Below are positions 11,148 to 18,298 of a DNA stretch of 31,395 nt, one piece after another. The translations under genes were made by a program, and so were the position numbers. Under the pieces are notes generated by a model, which saw only the letters and a list, made by a program, of their open reading frames with translations, ran no database searches and was not told the origin of the DNA. This DNA comes from DATLFP01 sp035540955 (GTDB lineage Bacteria > Actinomycetota > Acidimicrobiia > Acidimicrobiales > CADCSY01). The stretch spans positions 1-31,395 of the forward strand of contig DATLFP010000091.1 in the NCBI GenBank assembly GCA_035540955.1. The letters are read 5' to 3'. Position 1 is the stretch's first letter; each line of letters starts with the position of its first letter.

Positions 11148-11713
11148 CCGACGCCGGCCAGGAGGAGCACACCGAAGGCGGCGAACGCGCCGGCCGATGC
11201 CCACCGGATCGCCCGGCCCGAGAGGCGGGTGCCCAGCCGGGCACCGACGCCGATCGCCAGCGCGTCGGCGGCCAGCTCGCCGACGACGGCACCGATCCAC
11301 GTGCCGACCGGGCCGTTCGTGGCAGCGAGCGTCAGCGTGGCGAGCTGGGTCTTGTCGCCGAGCTCGGCCACGAAGAACGCGATCCCGGCGGCCAGCGCCA
11401 CCCGGACGGCCGACCGGGGCACCGTCGCCCGGACCTCCTCGTCGTCCTCCCCTCGCAGGGCGAGGACCCCGAAGGCGAGGAAGGCGAGCCCGGCGACGAT
11501 CTCGACCGGTCGCTCCGGCAGGCTCTCGCGCACGGCGGCGCCGACGCCCACAGCGATCGCCTGCAGCACCATGATGGCCACGCCGATCCCGGCGAGGACC
11601 GCGAGCGGGCGCCCGCGGGCGGCGAAGGTGAGCGCGATGAGCTGGCTCTTGTCGCCGAGCTCGGCCAGGAAGACCACGCCGAGCGCGATGAGGACGGCGT
11701 CCACCGGGCTCAC
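11144..11713 (-). CDS. GDT1/TMEM165 (UPF0016) family cation exporter
   Basis: A 189-residue membrane protein of the GDT1 family, whose bacterial members (MneA type) export Mn2+ and whose eukaryotic members move Ca2+ or Mn2+ against protons. The two family signatures are present: ELGDKS at 18-23 and ELGDKT at 117-122, each in a membrane helix, giving the usual 3+3 helix duplication with an acidic loop (GEDDEE) between. The GTG start at 11713 gives VSPVDAVLIALG, close to the first helix; longer frames run upstream but add a low-complexity Arg/Ser tail that reads as antisense of the next gene. No yybP-ykoY Mn riboswitch is seen upstream. It diverges from the DUF1206 gene across 46 bp and ends tail-to-tail with the acyltransferase. 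Confidence 0.88.
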   Translation of the reverse strand: MSPVDAVLIALGVVFLAELGDKSQLIALTFAARGRPLAVLAGIGVAIMVLQAIAVGVGAAVRESLPERPVEIVAGLAFLAFGVLALRGEDDEEVRATVPRSAVRVALAAGIAFFVAELGDKTQLATLTLAATNGPVGTWIGAVVGELAADALAIGVGARLGTRLSGRAIRWASAGAFAAFGVLLLAGVG

Positions 11714-11759
11714 CCTCGCGCATCGTTTGCCGCGGCGGGCCATCGGGCACGCAGCGGCG

Positions 11760-12542
11760 GTGGAAGTCGCCGCCCGTGCCGGATGGTCAGCGCGCGCCGC
11801 GCTGTACCTGCTGGTCGGTCTGCTCGCGTCGCGGATCGCGCGGGCGCGAGGCGGCGGCGCCGAGGCCGATCGGTCCGGCGCGCTGGCGACGATCGCCGAG
11901 TCCCGGTTCGGGACGGTGCTCCTCGTCGCCATCACCGTCGGATTCGTCGGGTTCGCGGTGTGGCGGGCGATCGGCGCGCTGCGCGGCGGTGACGAGAAGG
12001 TCACCCGGCGGCTCTCGTGGGCGGGGACGGCGCTGGTCTACGGCGCGCTGGCCGCGCTCGCCGGCGGGGTCGTGCTCGGCGGCGAGCAGGGAGGCGGTGC
12101 GACCGGTGAGGGCGGCGACTCCCAGCAGGCCGCCACGGCCCGGCTGCTCGAGTGGCCCGGCGGTCGCCTCCTCCTGGGAGTGATCGGACTCGCCATCCTC
12201 GCGGTCGCCGCCCACGCCGTTCGCAAGGGTGTGAAGGAGCGGTTCCAGCGCGACATAGACGAGGCCGCGGTGCCCGAGCGGCTCCGGCCGGCCGTCTCGG
12301 TCATCGGCGTGGCCGGCTGGTTGGGCCGGGCCCTGGCGTGGGCGCTCTCGGGCTTCTTCGTCGTGCGGGCGGCCGTGCAGCACGATCCCAGCGAACCGGT
12401 CGGCCTCGACCGGTCGCTGCGGGCGTTGGTCGACGAGCCGTGGGGACCGACCGTGGTCTGGGTGGCGGTGGCCGGGCTCCTCGCCTACGGCCTCTTGTGC
12501 GCCGTCACCGCCATCTGGCCCGACCCCGAACCCGGCGACTAG
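11760..12542 (+). CDS. DUF1206 membrane protein
   Basis: A 260-residue protein with about six membrane segments arranged as three related pairs. Each pair opens with the DUF1206 signature: ARAGWSARAALYLLVG, RRLSWAGTALVYGALA and GVAGWLGRALAWALSGFF. The function of the family is not established. GTG at 11760 (VEVAARAGWS) was chosen because it immediately precedes the first repeat; the longer upstream frame runs opposite the GDT1 gene. There is no clear TAnnnT box or Shine-Dalgarno in the 46-bp divergent gap. It ends 21 bp before the amidase gene, which has its own -10 box. Confidence 0.85.
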   Translation: MEVAARAGWSARAALYLLVGLLASRIARARGGGAEADRSGALATIAESRFGTVLLVAITVGFVGFAVWRAIGALRGGDEKVTRRLSWAGTALVYGALAALAGGVVLGGEQGGGATGEGGDSQQAATARLLEWPGGRLLLGVIGLAILAVAAHAVRKGVKERFQRDIDEAAVPERLRPAVSVIGVAGWLGRALAWALSGFFVVRAAVQHDPSEPVGLDRSLRALVDEPWGPTVVWVAVAGLLAYGLLCAVTAIWPDPEPGD

Positions 12543-12551
12543 CGACGGGGA

Positions 12552-12557
12552 TACGGT
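12552..12557 (+). promoter_or_regulatory. -10 box of the amidase gene (leaderless start)
   Basis: TACGGT ends 6 bp before the ATG at 12564. No Shine-Dalgarno is present between the DUF1206 stop and this start. Confidence 0.6.
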
Positions 12558-12563
12558 CGGCCC

Positions 12564-13967
12564 ATGGTCGACTTCCTCCGCGACACCGCTGCCGACCTCG
12601 CCGATCGCGTCCGCGGTCGGGAGGTCTCGGCCCGCGAGCTCGTGCAGCACGCACTCGAACGCATCGAGGCCCTCAACCCGGCCGTCAACGCCTTCTGCGA
12701 GGTCGACGGCGACCGGGCACTGGCCGACGCCGCCGGCGTCGACGAGGCCGTCGCCCGGGGCGAGGACCCGGGGCCGCTGGCCGGACTGCCCATCGGCGTG
12801 AAGGACCTCGAGGACGCCGCCGGGTTCCGGACGACGCGGGGCTCGCTGCTCTATGCCGGGCGCCCGGCGGCGACCGGCGACTCCGAGCTGGTCGCCCGGC
12901 TCAAGGCCGCCGGCTGCGTCGTGGTCGGCAAGACCAACACGCCCGAGCTCGGCCACAAGGGCGACACGACCAACCTCGTGTTCGGCGCGTCGCGCAACGC
13001 CTGGAACCTCGAGCACTCGCCCGGTGGCTCGTCGGGCGGCTCGTCGGCGGCGTTGGCGGCCGGGATGGTGCCGATGGCCACCGGCTCCGACGGCGGCGGG
13101 TCGATCCGCATCCCCGCCGCGCTGTGCGGCTTCTCGGGCATCAAGCCGTCGCTGGGCCGCGTACCGAGCGGGGGCGACGAGGGACCCGACCGGGGCAACC
13201 TGTCGACGAAGGGCGTCATGGCCCGCCGCATCGCCGACGTGGCCCTCGGGCTCGACTCGGTGATCGGCCCCGACCAGCGCGACCTGCGGTCGCTGCCCAT
13301 GCCCGAAGCGTCGTGGAGCGCGGCGGTGCTCGATCCCAGCCCCCCGATCCGCGTCGGGTGGTCACCGACCCTCGGCTACGGCACCACCGACACCGAGGTG
13401 CTCGCCATCTGCGAGGCCGCGCTGCGGACGCTCGAGGGCCTCGGGGCCGAGATCGTCGAGATCGACACCGTGTTCCCCGAGGACCCGGTCATGGCCTGGG
13501 CGTCCTTCGTCGGCGCCTACCTCGTCCGCTCGGTCACCCGGGCGGGTGCCGTCGACGGCGACTGGAGCGAGGTCGACCCGACGCTCGTCCCCCTGCTCGA
13601 GCTGGGCCGGTCGCGCACGGCGCAGGATCTCGTGGCCGCCGAGGACGCCTGCCACCGCTACAACGTCGACCTGGTGCGGGTGTTCAGCGATGTGCGGGTG
13701 CTGGTCACGCCGACCACCGCCGGCACCGCGCCCCGCTCCGGCGAGCAGGGCACCGTCAACGGCGAACCGACCCTCAACTGGGTCGCCTACACCTATCCGT
13801 TTAACCTCACCCGGTCGCCGGCCGGCACCGTCTGCGCCGGCCTCACGGCCGCCGGCCTCCCGGTCGGCCTCCAGGTCGTCGGACCCCAGCACGGCGACCA
13901 GGTGGTCCTGCGCACCATCGCCGCCCTGGAGGAGGCGCTGGGCCTGCCGGAGCCCCCGCGGCTGTAG
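12564..13967 (+). CDS. Amidase signature family hydrolase
   Basis: A 467-residue amidase-signature enzyme that hydrolyses carboxamides by a Ser-cisSer-Lys triad. Seen: Lys80 in PIGVKD, the Gly/Ser-rich loop GGSSGGSSA (154-162) with Ser156 as the likely cis-Ser, and the nucleophile Ser180 in GSDGGGSIRIPA. The 24-residue spacing between the two serines matches the family. The substrate is unknown. It is not GatA: no gatB or gatC is nearby, and the C-terminal half differs from the tRNA amidotransferase type. Homologues are often annotated as amidases acting on aliphatic or aryl amides. ATG at 12564 follows a -10 box closely. Confidence 0.9.
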   Translation: MVDFLRDTAADLADRVRGREVSARELVQHALERIEALNPAVNAFCEVDGDRALADAAGVDEAVARGEDPGPLAGLPIGVKDLEDAAGFRTTRGSLLYAGRPAATGDSELVARLKAAGCVVVGKTNTPELGHKGDTTNLVFGASRNAWNLEHSPGGSSGGSSAALAAGMVPMATGSDGGGSIRIPAALCGFSGIKPSLGRVPSGGDEGPDRGNLSTKGVMARRIADVALGLDSVIGPDQRDLRSLPMPEASWSAAVLDPSPPIRVGWSPTLGYGTTDTEVLAICEAALRTLEGLGAEIVEIDTVFPEDPVMAWASFVGAYLVRSVTRAGAVDGDWSEVDPTLVPLLELGRSRTAQDLVAAEDACHRYNVDLVRVFSDVRVLVTPTTAGTAPRSGEQGTVNGEPTLNWVAYTYPFNLTRSPAGTVCAGLTAAGLPVGLQVVGPQHGDQVVLRTIAALEEALGLPEPPRL

Positions 13968-14010
13968 GAAACACCACCCTCCGTGGCACACTTGTTGACC
14001 CCCGAGTGTC

Positions 14011-14015
14011 AGGAG
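14011..14015 (+). promoter_or_regulatory. Shine-Dalgarno of carD
   Basis: AGGAG ends 4 bp before the ATG at 14020. This is one of the few genes here opening a new transcription unit with a clear Shine-Dalgarno, so its mRNA must carry a short 5' leader, unlike the leaderless genes around it. Confidence 0.7.
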
Positions 14016-14019
14016 ATCC

Positions 14020-14499
14020 ATGGGCTTCAAGGTCGGCGACCGCGTCGTGTACCCGCACCACGGTGCCGCGGTCATCAAGAAGAAGCAGTCGATGGAGGTC
14101 GGTGGGGAGAAGAAGGACTACTTCGTCCTCCAGATGGCCCACGGCGACCTGACGCTCTCGGTGCCGGTGGACAAGGCCGACGAGGTCGGCATGCGCCCGC
14201 CCATCAGTGAGGAGGACGTCGAGGACGTGCTCCGCCTCCTCGGCAAGCGCGACGTGCGCGAGCCCAGCAACTGGAGCCGGCGCTTCAAGAACCACCAGGA
14301 GAAGCTGAAGTCGGGGGACGTGTACCAGGTGGCCGAGGTCGTGCGGAACCTGGCGCTCCGGGAGTCGGCTCGCGGCCTCTCCGCTGGTGAGAAGTCGATG
14401 CTCGAGCGGGCCCGGGTCATCCTCGCCTCCGAGCTGTCGATCGCCTGGAACGTGCCCGAGGAAGAGGCGCTCGAGCGCCTGGGCAAGGCCCTCGTCTAG
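14020..14499 (+). CDS. carD: CarD family RNA polymerase-binding regulator
   Basis: CarD binds the beta subunit of RNA polymerase and stabilises the open complex, which in mycobacteria sets rRNA transcription and the stringent response. The 159-residue protein has the Tudor-like polymerase-interacting domain (1-55, FKVGDRVVYPHHGAAVI) and the helical C-terminal DNA-binding domain. Trp85 (REPSNW) occupies the same number as the tryptophan of mycobacterial CarD that wedges into the upstream edge of the bubble. CarD is thought to matter most at promoters with weak -35 elements, which fits the promoter style seen here. ATG at 14020 has a good Shine-Dalgarno. The M20 gene follows after 39 bp. Confidence 0.95.
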   Translation: MGFKVGDRVVYPHHGAAVIKKKQSMEVGGEKKDYFVLQMAHGDLTLSVPVDKADEVGMRPPISEEDVEDVLRLLGKRDVREPSNWSRRFKNHQEKLKSGDVYQVAEVVRNLALRESARGLSAGEKSMLERARVILASELSIAWNVPEEEALERLGKALV

Positions 14500-14538
14500 C
14501 CCTCCCGCCGACGGCCGCCGGCGTGCGAGGCTGGCAGC

Positions 14539-15726
14539 GTGACCACCCCGACTCTCCTCGACGCCGCCGGGGGCCTGCTCGACGACGCCGTCGACCTCCG
14601 GCGCCGGCTGCACCGCCGTCCCGAGCTCGGCCTCGACCTGCCCGACACCCAGGCGGCGGTGCTCGACGCCCTCGACGGCCTCCCGCTGTCGGTCGCGACG
14701 GGCACGACCACCACGTCGGTCGTCGCCGTCCTCGAGGGTGACCGCGAGGGTCCGACCATCTTGCTGCGAGGGGACATGGATGCCCTGCCGATGCCCGAGG
14801 ACACCGGCCTCGAGTACGCGTCGGAGGTCGACGGCGCCATGCACGCCTGCGGGCACGATGCTCACACCGCGATGCTCGTCGGGGCGGCCCGCCTGCTCAC
14901 CGAGCGCCGCGCCGACCTCGCCGGGCGGGTGCTGTTCATGTTCCAACCGGGCGAGGAGGGCCACGGCGGAGCCCGCTTCATGCTCGAGGAGGGTCTGCTC
15001 GAAGGCGACCACCGCCCGAGCGCGGCGTTCGCCATCCACCAGACCCCGAACATGCCCTCGGGGCTCGTGGCGGCCAAGGGCGGCGCGCAGCTGGCGTCGG
15101 CCGACGTGATCGAGCTCACGGTGACGGCCGAAGGCGGGCACGCGTCGATGCCCCATCTCGCCAACGACCCGGTGCCGATCGCCTGCTCGATCGCCACCGC
15201 AATCCACACGATGGTCACCCGGTCGGTCGACGTGTTCGACCCGGCGGTGGTCACCATCGCGAAGATCCGAGCGGGGACCACCAACAACGTCATCCCCGAG
15301 ACCGCCTACCTGGAGGGCACGATCCGGGCGGTGTCGGAGCGGACGCGGAAGCGGGTGTGGGACAACCTGCGGCGGTTGGCCGACGGGATCGCCGCCGCCC
15401 ACGGCGCCACGGCCGAGCTCACCATCCGCGAGGGCTATCCGGTGACGGTGAACGACGAGGGATGGGCAGCCACGTCGCTGGCCGTGGCCGAGGCGACGCT
15501 CGGGCACGGCAAGGCGCTGACGATGCCGACGCCGGTCATGGGGGCCGAGGACTTCTCCTATGTGCTCAACGAGGTGCCCGGCGCGATGGCGTTCCTCGGC
15601 ACCAACCCGGGCGTGGCGCACGCCGCGCCGAACCACTCGAACCGGATGGTGCTCGACGAGGGAGCGATGACCTCAGGCATCGCCCTCTACACCGCGATGG
15701 CGCTCCACCACTGCAGCCAGCAGTGA
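14539..15726 (+). CDS. M20 family amidohydrolase (M20D type)
   Basis: A 395-residue metal-dependent amidohydrolase resembling N-acyl-amino-acid, hippurate or aminobenzoyl-glutamate hydrolases. Seen: LRGDMDALPM (77-85), the metal-binding CGHDAH (104-109), the catalytic pair Glu139-Glu140 in QPGEEGHGG, the dimerisation-domain motif GGHASMPH, and near the C-terminus MGAEDFSY, all typical of the M20D branch. The natural substrate cannot be assigned. GTG at 14539 (VTTPTLLDAAGGLLDD) starts the family N-terminus; no Shine-Dalgarno is visible. The last 54 bp overlap the convergent gene on the minus strand. Confidence 0.9.
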   Translation: MTTPTLLDAAGGLLDDAVDLRRRLHRRPELGLDLPDTQAAVLDALDGLPLSVATGTTTTSVVAVLEGDREGPTILLRGDMDALPMPEDTGLEYASEVDGAMHACGHDAHTAMLVGAARLLTERRADLAGRVLFMFQPGEEGHGGARFMLEEGLLEGDHRPSAAFAIHQTPNMPSGLVAAKGGAQLASADVIELTVTAEGGHASMPHLANDPVPIACSIATAIHTMVTRSVDVFDPAVVTIAKIRAGTTNNVIPETAYLEGTIRAVSERTRKRVWDNLRRLADGIAAAHGATAELTIREGYPVTVNDEGWAATSLAVAEATLGHGKALTMPTPVMGAEDFSYVLNEVPGAMAFLGTNPGVAHAAPNHSNRMVLDEGAMTSGIALYTAMALHHCSQQ

Positions 15727-16299
15727 CTCGGCGCGCGCCAGCTCTTCGCGCGCCTGGCTGACCCGCTCCTGCGCGGCATCGATCTCGGCACGGGCCTCGG
15801 CCGCCCGCCGCGTGGCCTCCTGCCGCGCTCGCTCGCGGGCGGGGGTCGAAGAGCGCCGGTCGGGGAGAGCAAGGTCGTCCGGCAGGCCGAAGGTGCCGCC
15901 CGCCACCTCCGCGGTCACGGCGGCGTCGATGGCGGCGACCACCTCGTCGCGGTGCGACCGTGGCCGGCCGTGGCGAGCGAGCACCTGCTCGACGACGTCG
16001 GCGACGGCGCGGAGGGCGACCTTGCGGGCCGCGGTCGCGCCGCGCAGCTCGTCGCGGCCGCCACCGGTGACGAGCGCCTCCTGTGCGGCCGCGACGGTCG
16101 CCGTCGCGTCGCGGAGGGCGTCGACGGCATCAGCGTGGTGGCGCCGGACCTGCTCGGCCAGCCACTGCTGCACCGCCGGTCGGCGCAGCCGCTTCACGGC
16201 CGCCGCCTCGGTGACGCGGCCCTCGGCCTTCAGGCGGGTGGCGAGCGCGTCGCGAGCGGCGACGAACGCCTCCGGCGGGACGTCGGCCAGGTCCTCCAT
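15673..16299 (-). CDS. Hypothetical coiled-coil protein
   Basis: A 208-residue soluble protein of unknown function. The N-terminal 50 residues (VPPEAFVAARDALATRLK, then AAAVKRLRRPAVQQWLAEQV) resemble a conserved start found in unnamed actinobacterial proteins. The rest is Ala/Glu/Arg-rich and helical, ending in a clear coiled coil (about 150-200, ARAEIDAAQERVSQAREELARAE pattern). No signal peptide, membrane segment or catalytic motif is visible. Either ATG at 16299 or the adjoining GTG at 16302 could be the start; ATG is preferred. It is convergent with the M20 gene, overlapping its 3' end by 54 bp, and diverges from the hot-dog gene across about 40 bp. Confidence 0.75.
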   Translation of the reverse strand: MEDLADVPPEAFVAARDALATRLKAEGRVTEAAAVKRLRRPAVQQWLAEQVRRHHADAVDALRDATATVAAAQEALVTGGGRDELRGATAARKVALRAVADVVEQVLARHGRPRSHRDEVVAAIDAAVTAEVAGGTFGLPDDLALPDRRSSTPARERARQEATRRAAEARAEIDAAQERVSQAREELARAESLLAAVVERHRGVEGDA

Positions 16300-16330
16300 C
16301 ACCCCGAGCCTCGCGCGCGCCCGATGCGCT

Positions 16331-16336
16331 TAGGGT
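16331..16336 (+). promoter_or_regulatory. -10 box of the double hot-dog gene (leaderless start)
   Basis: TAGGGT ends 6 bp before the GTG at 16343, with no Shine-Dalgarno. Confidence 0.6.
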
Positions 16337-16342
16337 GCTCCT

Positions 16343-17146
16343 GTGCTGGCGACCTGGGAGCTGACGGCCCACAACACCGCGACGCAGTCGGACAACAAGA
16401 TCCACGACGACGAGGTCGCTCGTCGCTTCGGCTTCGCCGGCGGCCTCGTCCCCGGCGTCGACGTCTACGCCTACCTGACCCATCCGCCGGCCGAGGCCTG
16501 GGGGCTCGAGTGGCTGGCGCGGGGCACCATGCGGGGCCGGTTCCTCGCACCCGTCTACGAGGGGGAGCGGATCACGGTGGCGCCGGTCGACCACCGCGAG
16601 GGCGACGACGGCCCGACGGTGCGGCTCGAGGTGCGCAACCACGAGGGCACCGTGTGCGCCACCGGCGAGGCGTCGCTGCCGCGCCGCCCGCCCGCCCGAC
16701 CGAGCCGGTCGCTGTGGCCCGAAGTTGCGCAGGCGACGGCGCCGCCGCCTGCGTCACCGCTGTCGCTCGTGGTGGGGAGTGCGTTCGGGCTCGTCCCGCA
16801 CGGGTTCCACGCGGCGAAGGCCGCGGTCTACCTCGACGACGTGCGGGAGACGTTGCCGCTCTACCGGGACGAGGGCGTGGCCCACCCCGGCTGGGTGCTG
16901 CGGGACGCCAACTACGTGCTGGCCGCCAACGTGCGCCTCGGGCCGTGGATCCACGTCGAGTCGGTGACGCAGCACCATGCCGCGGTCGCCGACGGCCAGG
17001 TCGTCCAGACCCGCGCCCTTGTCGCACGCGAGTGGGAGCACAAGGGCCACCGGTTCGTCGAGCTGGATGTCGCGGTGCTGGCCGACGGCGAGGTCGCCCA
17101 GCGGGTCACCCACACCGCGATCTACCAGCCGCGTCAGGCGAGCTGA
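16343..17146 (+). CDS. MaoC-like double hot-dog domain protein
   Basis: A 267-residue protein that looks like two hot-dog folds in one chain. The first half (HNTATQSDNKIHDDEVARRFGFAGGLVPGVDVYAY, then RGRFLAPVYEGERI) resembles MaoC-type enoyl-CoA hydratases and acyl-thioester dehydratases. The second half (LRDANYVLAANVRLGPWIHVES, ending HTAIYQ) resembles the weaker partner domain. The Asp-x4-His hydratase dyad is only partly recognisable (His in NKIHDDE), so the reaction is uncertain: hydratase or thioesterase on an acyl-CoA are both possible. GTG at 16343 was chosen because a -10 box lies 6 bp upstream and the hot-dog begins at once. There are no fatty-acid genes nearby. Confidence 0.72.
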   Translation: MLATWELTAHNTATQSDNKIHDDEVARRFGFAGGLVPGVDVYAYLTHPPAEAWGLEWLARGTMRGRFLAPVYEGERITVAPVDHREGDDGPTVRLEVRNHEGTVCATGEASLPRRPPARPSRSLWPEVAQATAPPPASPLSLVVGSAFGLVPHGFHAAKAAVYLDDVRETLPLYRDEGVAHPGWVLRDANYVLAANVRLGPWIHVESVTQHHAAVADGQVVQTRALVAREWEHKGHRFVELDVAVLADGEVAQRVTHTAIYQPRQAS

Positions 17147-17258
17147 TCGGCGACCTCGGCAGGGAGCGGCGTCGGCGGGGCGGGCCCGCCGACCTCTCAC
17201 GAAGCGTTTTGGAGGCGTCACGCAGGGAGGCGAAGCCCCGGCGTCGAAGTCTGCACCC

Positions 17259-17292
17259 GCACCCCGGGGAGGGGGTGCCGGGCGGTGGCCCG
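17259..17292 (+). promoter_or_regulatory. Structured leader before the secreted protein gene
   Basis: The 166-bp gap 17147-17312 is GC-rich and contains two adjacent perfect hairpins: GCACCCC/GGGGTGC (17259-17265 with 17272-17278) and CGGGC/GCCCG (17279-17283 with 17288-17292). They stand just before the Shine-Dalgarno AGGGAG (17301-17306). They could be an attenuator, an mRNA-stability element or part of a regulatory RNA. No known riboswitch fits convincingly. Confidence 0.4.
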
Positions 17293-17312
17293 ATGAGAAC
17301 AGGGAGACCTGC

Positions 17313-17831
17313 ATGAAGCTCGAGCGATTCGTCGGTGCTGCGGTGGCCGCCGGCGTCCTGGTCGTCGGTGGCATCGCCGGCGCCGCCGTCACCTTCGATC
17401 CCGACGCCGGCTCCGGCTTCGTGGGCAAGGGCGACGTCCAGCTGGCCCTGGGCTGGAACAACAAGACCCTGCAGGACAACGCCGCCTCCGTGCAGTTCCG
17501 CTTCGGCGGTGAAGAGATCACCGAGGTGTCCTGGGTCTGCACGAACACGAACAACGAGAACACCCAGGAGCGAGCGCGGACCACCACCAACGACACTCAG
17601 GGTGTCGTCGCGTCGGTGGCGCGCGAGCGCAACCAGGTCACCGGCTTCCACCTCACCGGCTACTCCGGTTCGGTGACCTCGTCGTCGACCACCGAGGGCC
17701 CGGCGCTCAACTCCTGCCCCAGCGGTCCGTGGACGCTGACGAGCCCGGCCGGGGACCCCGAGGTCATCGGCTCGAGCGGTGGCGGCCTCGAGGTCAGCGC
17801 CGACGGCGCCGACTGGCACGAGCTCGGCTGA
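17313..17831 (+). CDS. Small secreted protein of unknown function
   Basis: A 172-residue protein with a signal peptide (residues 1 to about 25, MKLERFVGAAVAAGVLVVGG, Ala-rich end) and a mature part rich in Ser, Thr, Asn and Gly. Two cysteines (76 and 135) could form one disulphide after export. The segment GSGFVGKGDVQLALGWNN just after the signal peptide recalls unnamed secreted actinobacterial proteins, but I cannot name a domain. No membrane anchor or sortase motif is present, so it is probably released or wall-associated. ATG at 17313 has a good Shine-Dalgarno (AGGGAG, 6-bp spacing) and sits behind a structured leader. A strong terminator follows 17 bp after the stop. Confidence 0.8.
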   Translation: MKLERFVGAAVAAGVLVVGGIAGAAVTFDPDAGSGFVGKGDVQLALGWNNKTLQDNAASVQFRFGGEEITEVSWVCTNTNNENTQERARTTTNDTQGVVASVARERNQVTGFHLTGYSGSVTSSSTTEGPALNSCPSGPWTLTSPAGDPEVIGSSGGGLEVSADGADWHELG

Positions 17832-17848
17832 ACCAGTCCGCGCGCGCC

Positions 17849-17875
17849 GCGAGGCACCCCTCGGGGGTGCCTCGC
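17849..17875. terminator. Bidirectional terminator between the secreted protein gene and ssrA
   Basis: GCGAGGCACCCC (17849-17860) pairs perfectly over 12 bp with GGGGTGCCTCGC (17864-17875) around a TCG loop. It lies after the plus-strand stop at 17831 and after the minus-strand ssrA 3' end at 17890, so it can end both transcripts. Confidence 0.8.
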
Positions 17876-17889
17876 TGTCGCGTTCGGTG

Positions 17890-18272
17890 TGGAGCTGGCG
17901 GGGAACGATCCCGCGTCCGCTGGGCGAGGACAACACCTGCTACGGCCATTCCCGCGGTCACGGCGTTGCGGCTGCCGTGCTGCCGGGTCAGCTGCCCTTT
18001 CGGGCTCCGGCTCGTCTTTCCGAGCGGTCAGTGGTCTTTCCCACCGTCAGCGGTCTCTCCCTGCCGTCCTCCACTGCTTCTGTTGCCGGGCTGCAGCGGA
18101 CAGGCCCCGTGCGCCATTGCTGGTCACGGTGTCTCCGTTCACCTAGGGGTTGGTCTAGGCGGCGGGAGCGAAGTCGCCATTGGCGCTTCTTTGGGTGCCC
18201 CGTTTATCGAGTCTGAGCAACTCGGGCCGCAGATGAGATCGTCGAAACCAACGTCGAAACCACATCAGCCCC
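17890..18272 (-). ncRNA. ssrA: Transfer-messenger RNA (tmRNA), tag ANGDFAPAA
   Basis: tmRNA frees stalled ribosomes and tags the nascent chain for proteolysis. On the minus strand the 5' end GGGGCTGATGTGGTTTCGAC and the 3' end GGACGCGGG...CCCGCCAGCTCCA form the tRNA-like domain; GGGGCUG pairs with CAGCUCC, with one G-U. The tag frame (18184 down to 18155) reads GCC AAT GGC GAC TTC GCT CCC GCC GCC TAG, giving ANGDFAPAA, with a second in-frame TAG four codons later. Downstream are three CUGAC-containing repeated units and a GCCC-GAAA-GGGC hairpin, consistent with pseudoknots PK2-PK4. CCA is not encoded. Odd points: the T-loop is ATCGTTC, with 54/58 reversed from the canonical U54-A58, and GTCGAAACCA is tandemly duplicated (18241-18250 and 18253-18262). 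It lies 26 bp downstream of smpB on the same strand. The 5' and 3' ends are inferred from the acceptor pairing. Confidence 0.93.
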
Positions 18273-18288
18273 ATGTCAAGGTGGGCCC

Positions 18289-18294
18289 AGTCTA
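18289..18294 (-). promoter_or_regulatory. -10 box of ssrA
   Basis: On the minus strand TAGACT lies 16 bp before the mature tmRNA 5' end. It would give a primary transcript with about 10 extra bases for RNase P to remove, so ssrA can be expressed independently of smpB. Confidence 0.5.
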
Positions 18295-18298
18295 CGGG

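Noticed and set aside
17207..17312. Possible cyclic-di-GMP-I riboswitch before the secreted protein gene
   Set aside because: The stretch CACGCAGGGAGGCGAAGCC vaguely recalls the motif, but the GNRA tetraloop, its receptor and the two parallel helices cannot be drawn. A covariance search would decide.
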